Of a stretch of DNA of 64,000 nt, positions 63,066-64,000 are shown one piece after another. Within the stretch, counting starts at the first letter, position 1. Each line of letters starts with the position of its first letter. The position numbers were made by a program, and so were the translations under genes. This DNA comes from Fomitopsis serialis (Eukaryota > Basidiomycota > Agaricomycetes > Polyporales > Fomitopsidaceae): the NCBI RefSeq assembly GCF_022376445.1, contig NW_025955093.1:52573-116572 (forward strand), in the 5' to 3' direction. Under the pieces are notes generated by a model. That model was given only the letters and a program-made list of their open reading frames with translations. It searched no databases and was not told the origin of the DNA.

Positions 63066-64000
63066 CATGGGTGGCTCCAATTCTCGATGTCTTCCCAATT
63101 GCTTCAGTGATATCTTGTACTTGCGCACATTGAATTGACTTGCGTGCTCAGGCCGGACTCCCGCGTCGCATAACACGCCGGATCGGGCAGATCGGCTAGT
63201 TGTACTGCTGTAATTCCCAAGTCAGTACCGATGCTTCATCTTCTCGTCGCAGCGACTAACGCGACGTGCAACACTGGTTTCGGGTTCAATACAAGGATGT
63301 CTCATTTCGGAGATGGGTGAGTACCCTCTGTAAAGACGCGTAGTCGTTCCTCATCTTACAGACGGACTGAGACCGGGTGGGAATACGCACAGTACTCCGT
63401 AACGTGCCCGCCTGGTGAGATGGGTTCTACGGCCCCGAGTCTCCATTGTTCATCTGTCCGGAGTGCAGGCGACTTGATCTTGCCTTTGCCACGATCGTCA
63501 CCGTTCCGGAGGACGTTCGTAAGTCCCTCATATGCTGTCTCTGGCGGGCCTAAACGCACCACTCCGAAGCCTGTTATGAGTGCGTTCTAACTTCTCGATC
63601 TTCTACATAGCCCTGAACTCGACGCCCGCAGATCTCAGAAGTTCGTAGGTTACGTAGATCTCGATGTCTGAGACAGACAGGCTCCGAGTAAGTACGTGCA
63701 CAATAGGTTGCTCAAAACAGCCGGCTACCAGTTGCCTATCGGAGGTCATCGTCGTCGTGCAAGCATCCACCGCTCTTTAATCGCACACTGGACATGTATA
63801 TCGGTTTGCGATCGCCGCTTGGATGGGAGCGACGATGGTGGCTCGCGTCGAACTCGAGTTCCTGAAGCTCGAAGACTAGCCCGAGTCTCATTTCGGGGCG
63901 TGGATCCAGAGGCGTGGGTCAGCCTACGCATGCCTGGCTCTCAGATAATCAATGTCGGTCTCAGCCCCTCGGCCTCTCAGATCTCAGGGCTCACTCAGTA
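63066..64000. other. Unassigned right end
   Basis: It presumably includes the SMN 3' untranslated region. No recognisable coding frame, RNA or repeat was seen. A gene could begin beyond the edge. Confidence 0.4.

Overview
The window is nuclear DNA of a filamentous basidiomycete, most likely an Agaricomycete. Genes are split by many 46-65 nt GT-AG introns with CTGAC-like branch points. The recognisable proteins are fungal/eukaryotic housekeeping families, and GC-rich coding blocks alternate with gene-poor repeat tracts. All gene models were built by eye from splice signals, reading phase and protein motifs. No alignment or RNA evidence was available.

Left part (1-17.3 kb). A long rhodanese + protein-tyrosine-phosphatase gene (2.5-8.2 kb, minus) lies between members of two small duplicated families. 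One family is an F-box-type protein: copy 1 runs off the left edge, copy 2 at 14.8-16.6 kb is a pseudogene. The other is a berberine-bridge-like FAD oxidase: a relic at 10.2-11.1 kb and an intact gene at 12.7-14.3 kb.

Middle-left (17.3-30.6 kb). I see no convincing gene here. The region holds C-rich and G-rich degenerate tracts that switch strand, short tandem arrays, a 445-bp inverted-repeat unit and two AT-rich islands with a shared palindromic motif.

Housekeeping block 1 (30.6-46.1 kb). A very large TRANK1-like UvrD/SF1 helicase with a TPR-like C-terminal half (minus) is divergent from a Sec4/Rab8 GTPase (plus). The GTPase is convergent with Arp5 of the INO80 chromatin remodeller (minus). 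Arp5 is divergent from a dienelactone-hydrolase-like/SnoaL-like fusion gene (plus).

Insert (46.2-52.2 kb). F-box copy 3 (apparently intact), a 72-bp minisatellite, an FAD-oxidase relic, a Rho-GTPase exon fragment and an F-box fragment separate the two housekeeping blocks. The F-box/FAD elements here have the order and orientations of the left locus, but inverted, which points to an inverted duplication of the whole cluster.

Housekeeping block 2 (52.9-63.1 kb). An oxysterol-binding protein of the Kes1/Osh4 type (plus) is convergent with a large coiled-coil protein (minus). That gene is divergent from a fungal SMN (survival motor neuron) homologue (plus). The coiled-coil and SMN genes carry up to four apparent single-base frameshifts, which are either assembly errors or real lesions. 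The last 0.9 kb holds nothing I recognise.
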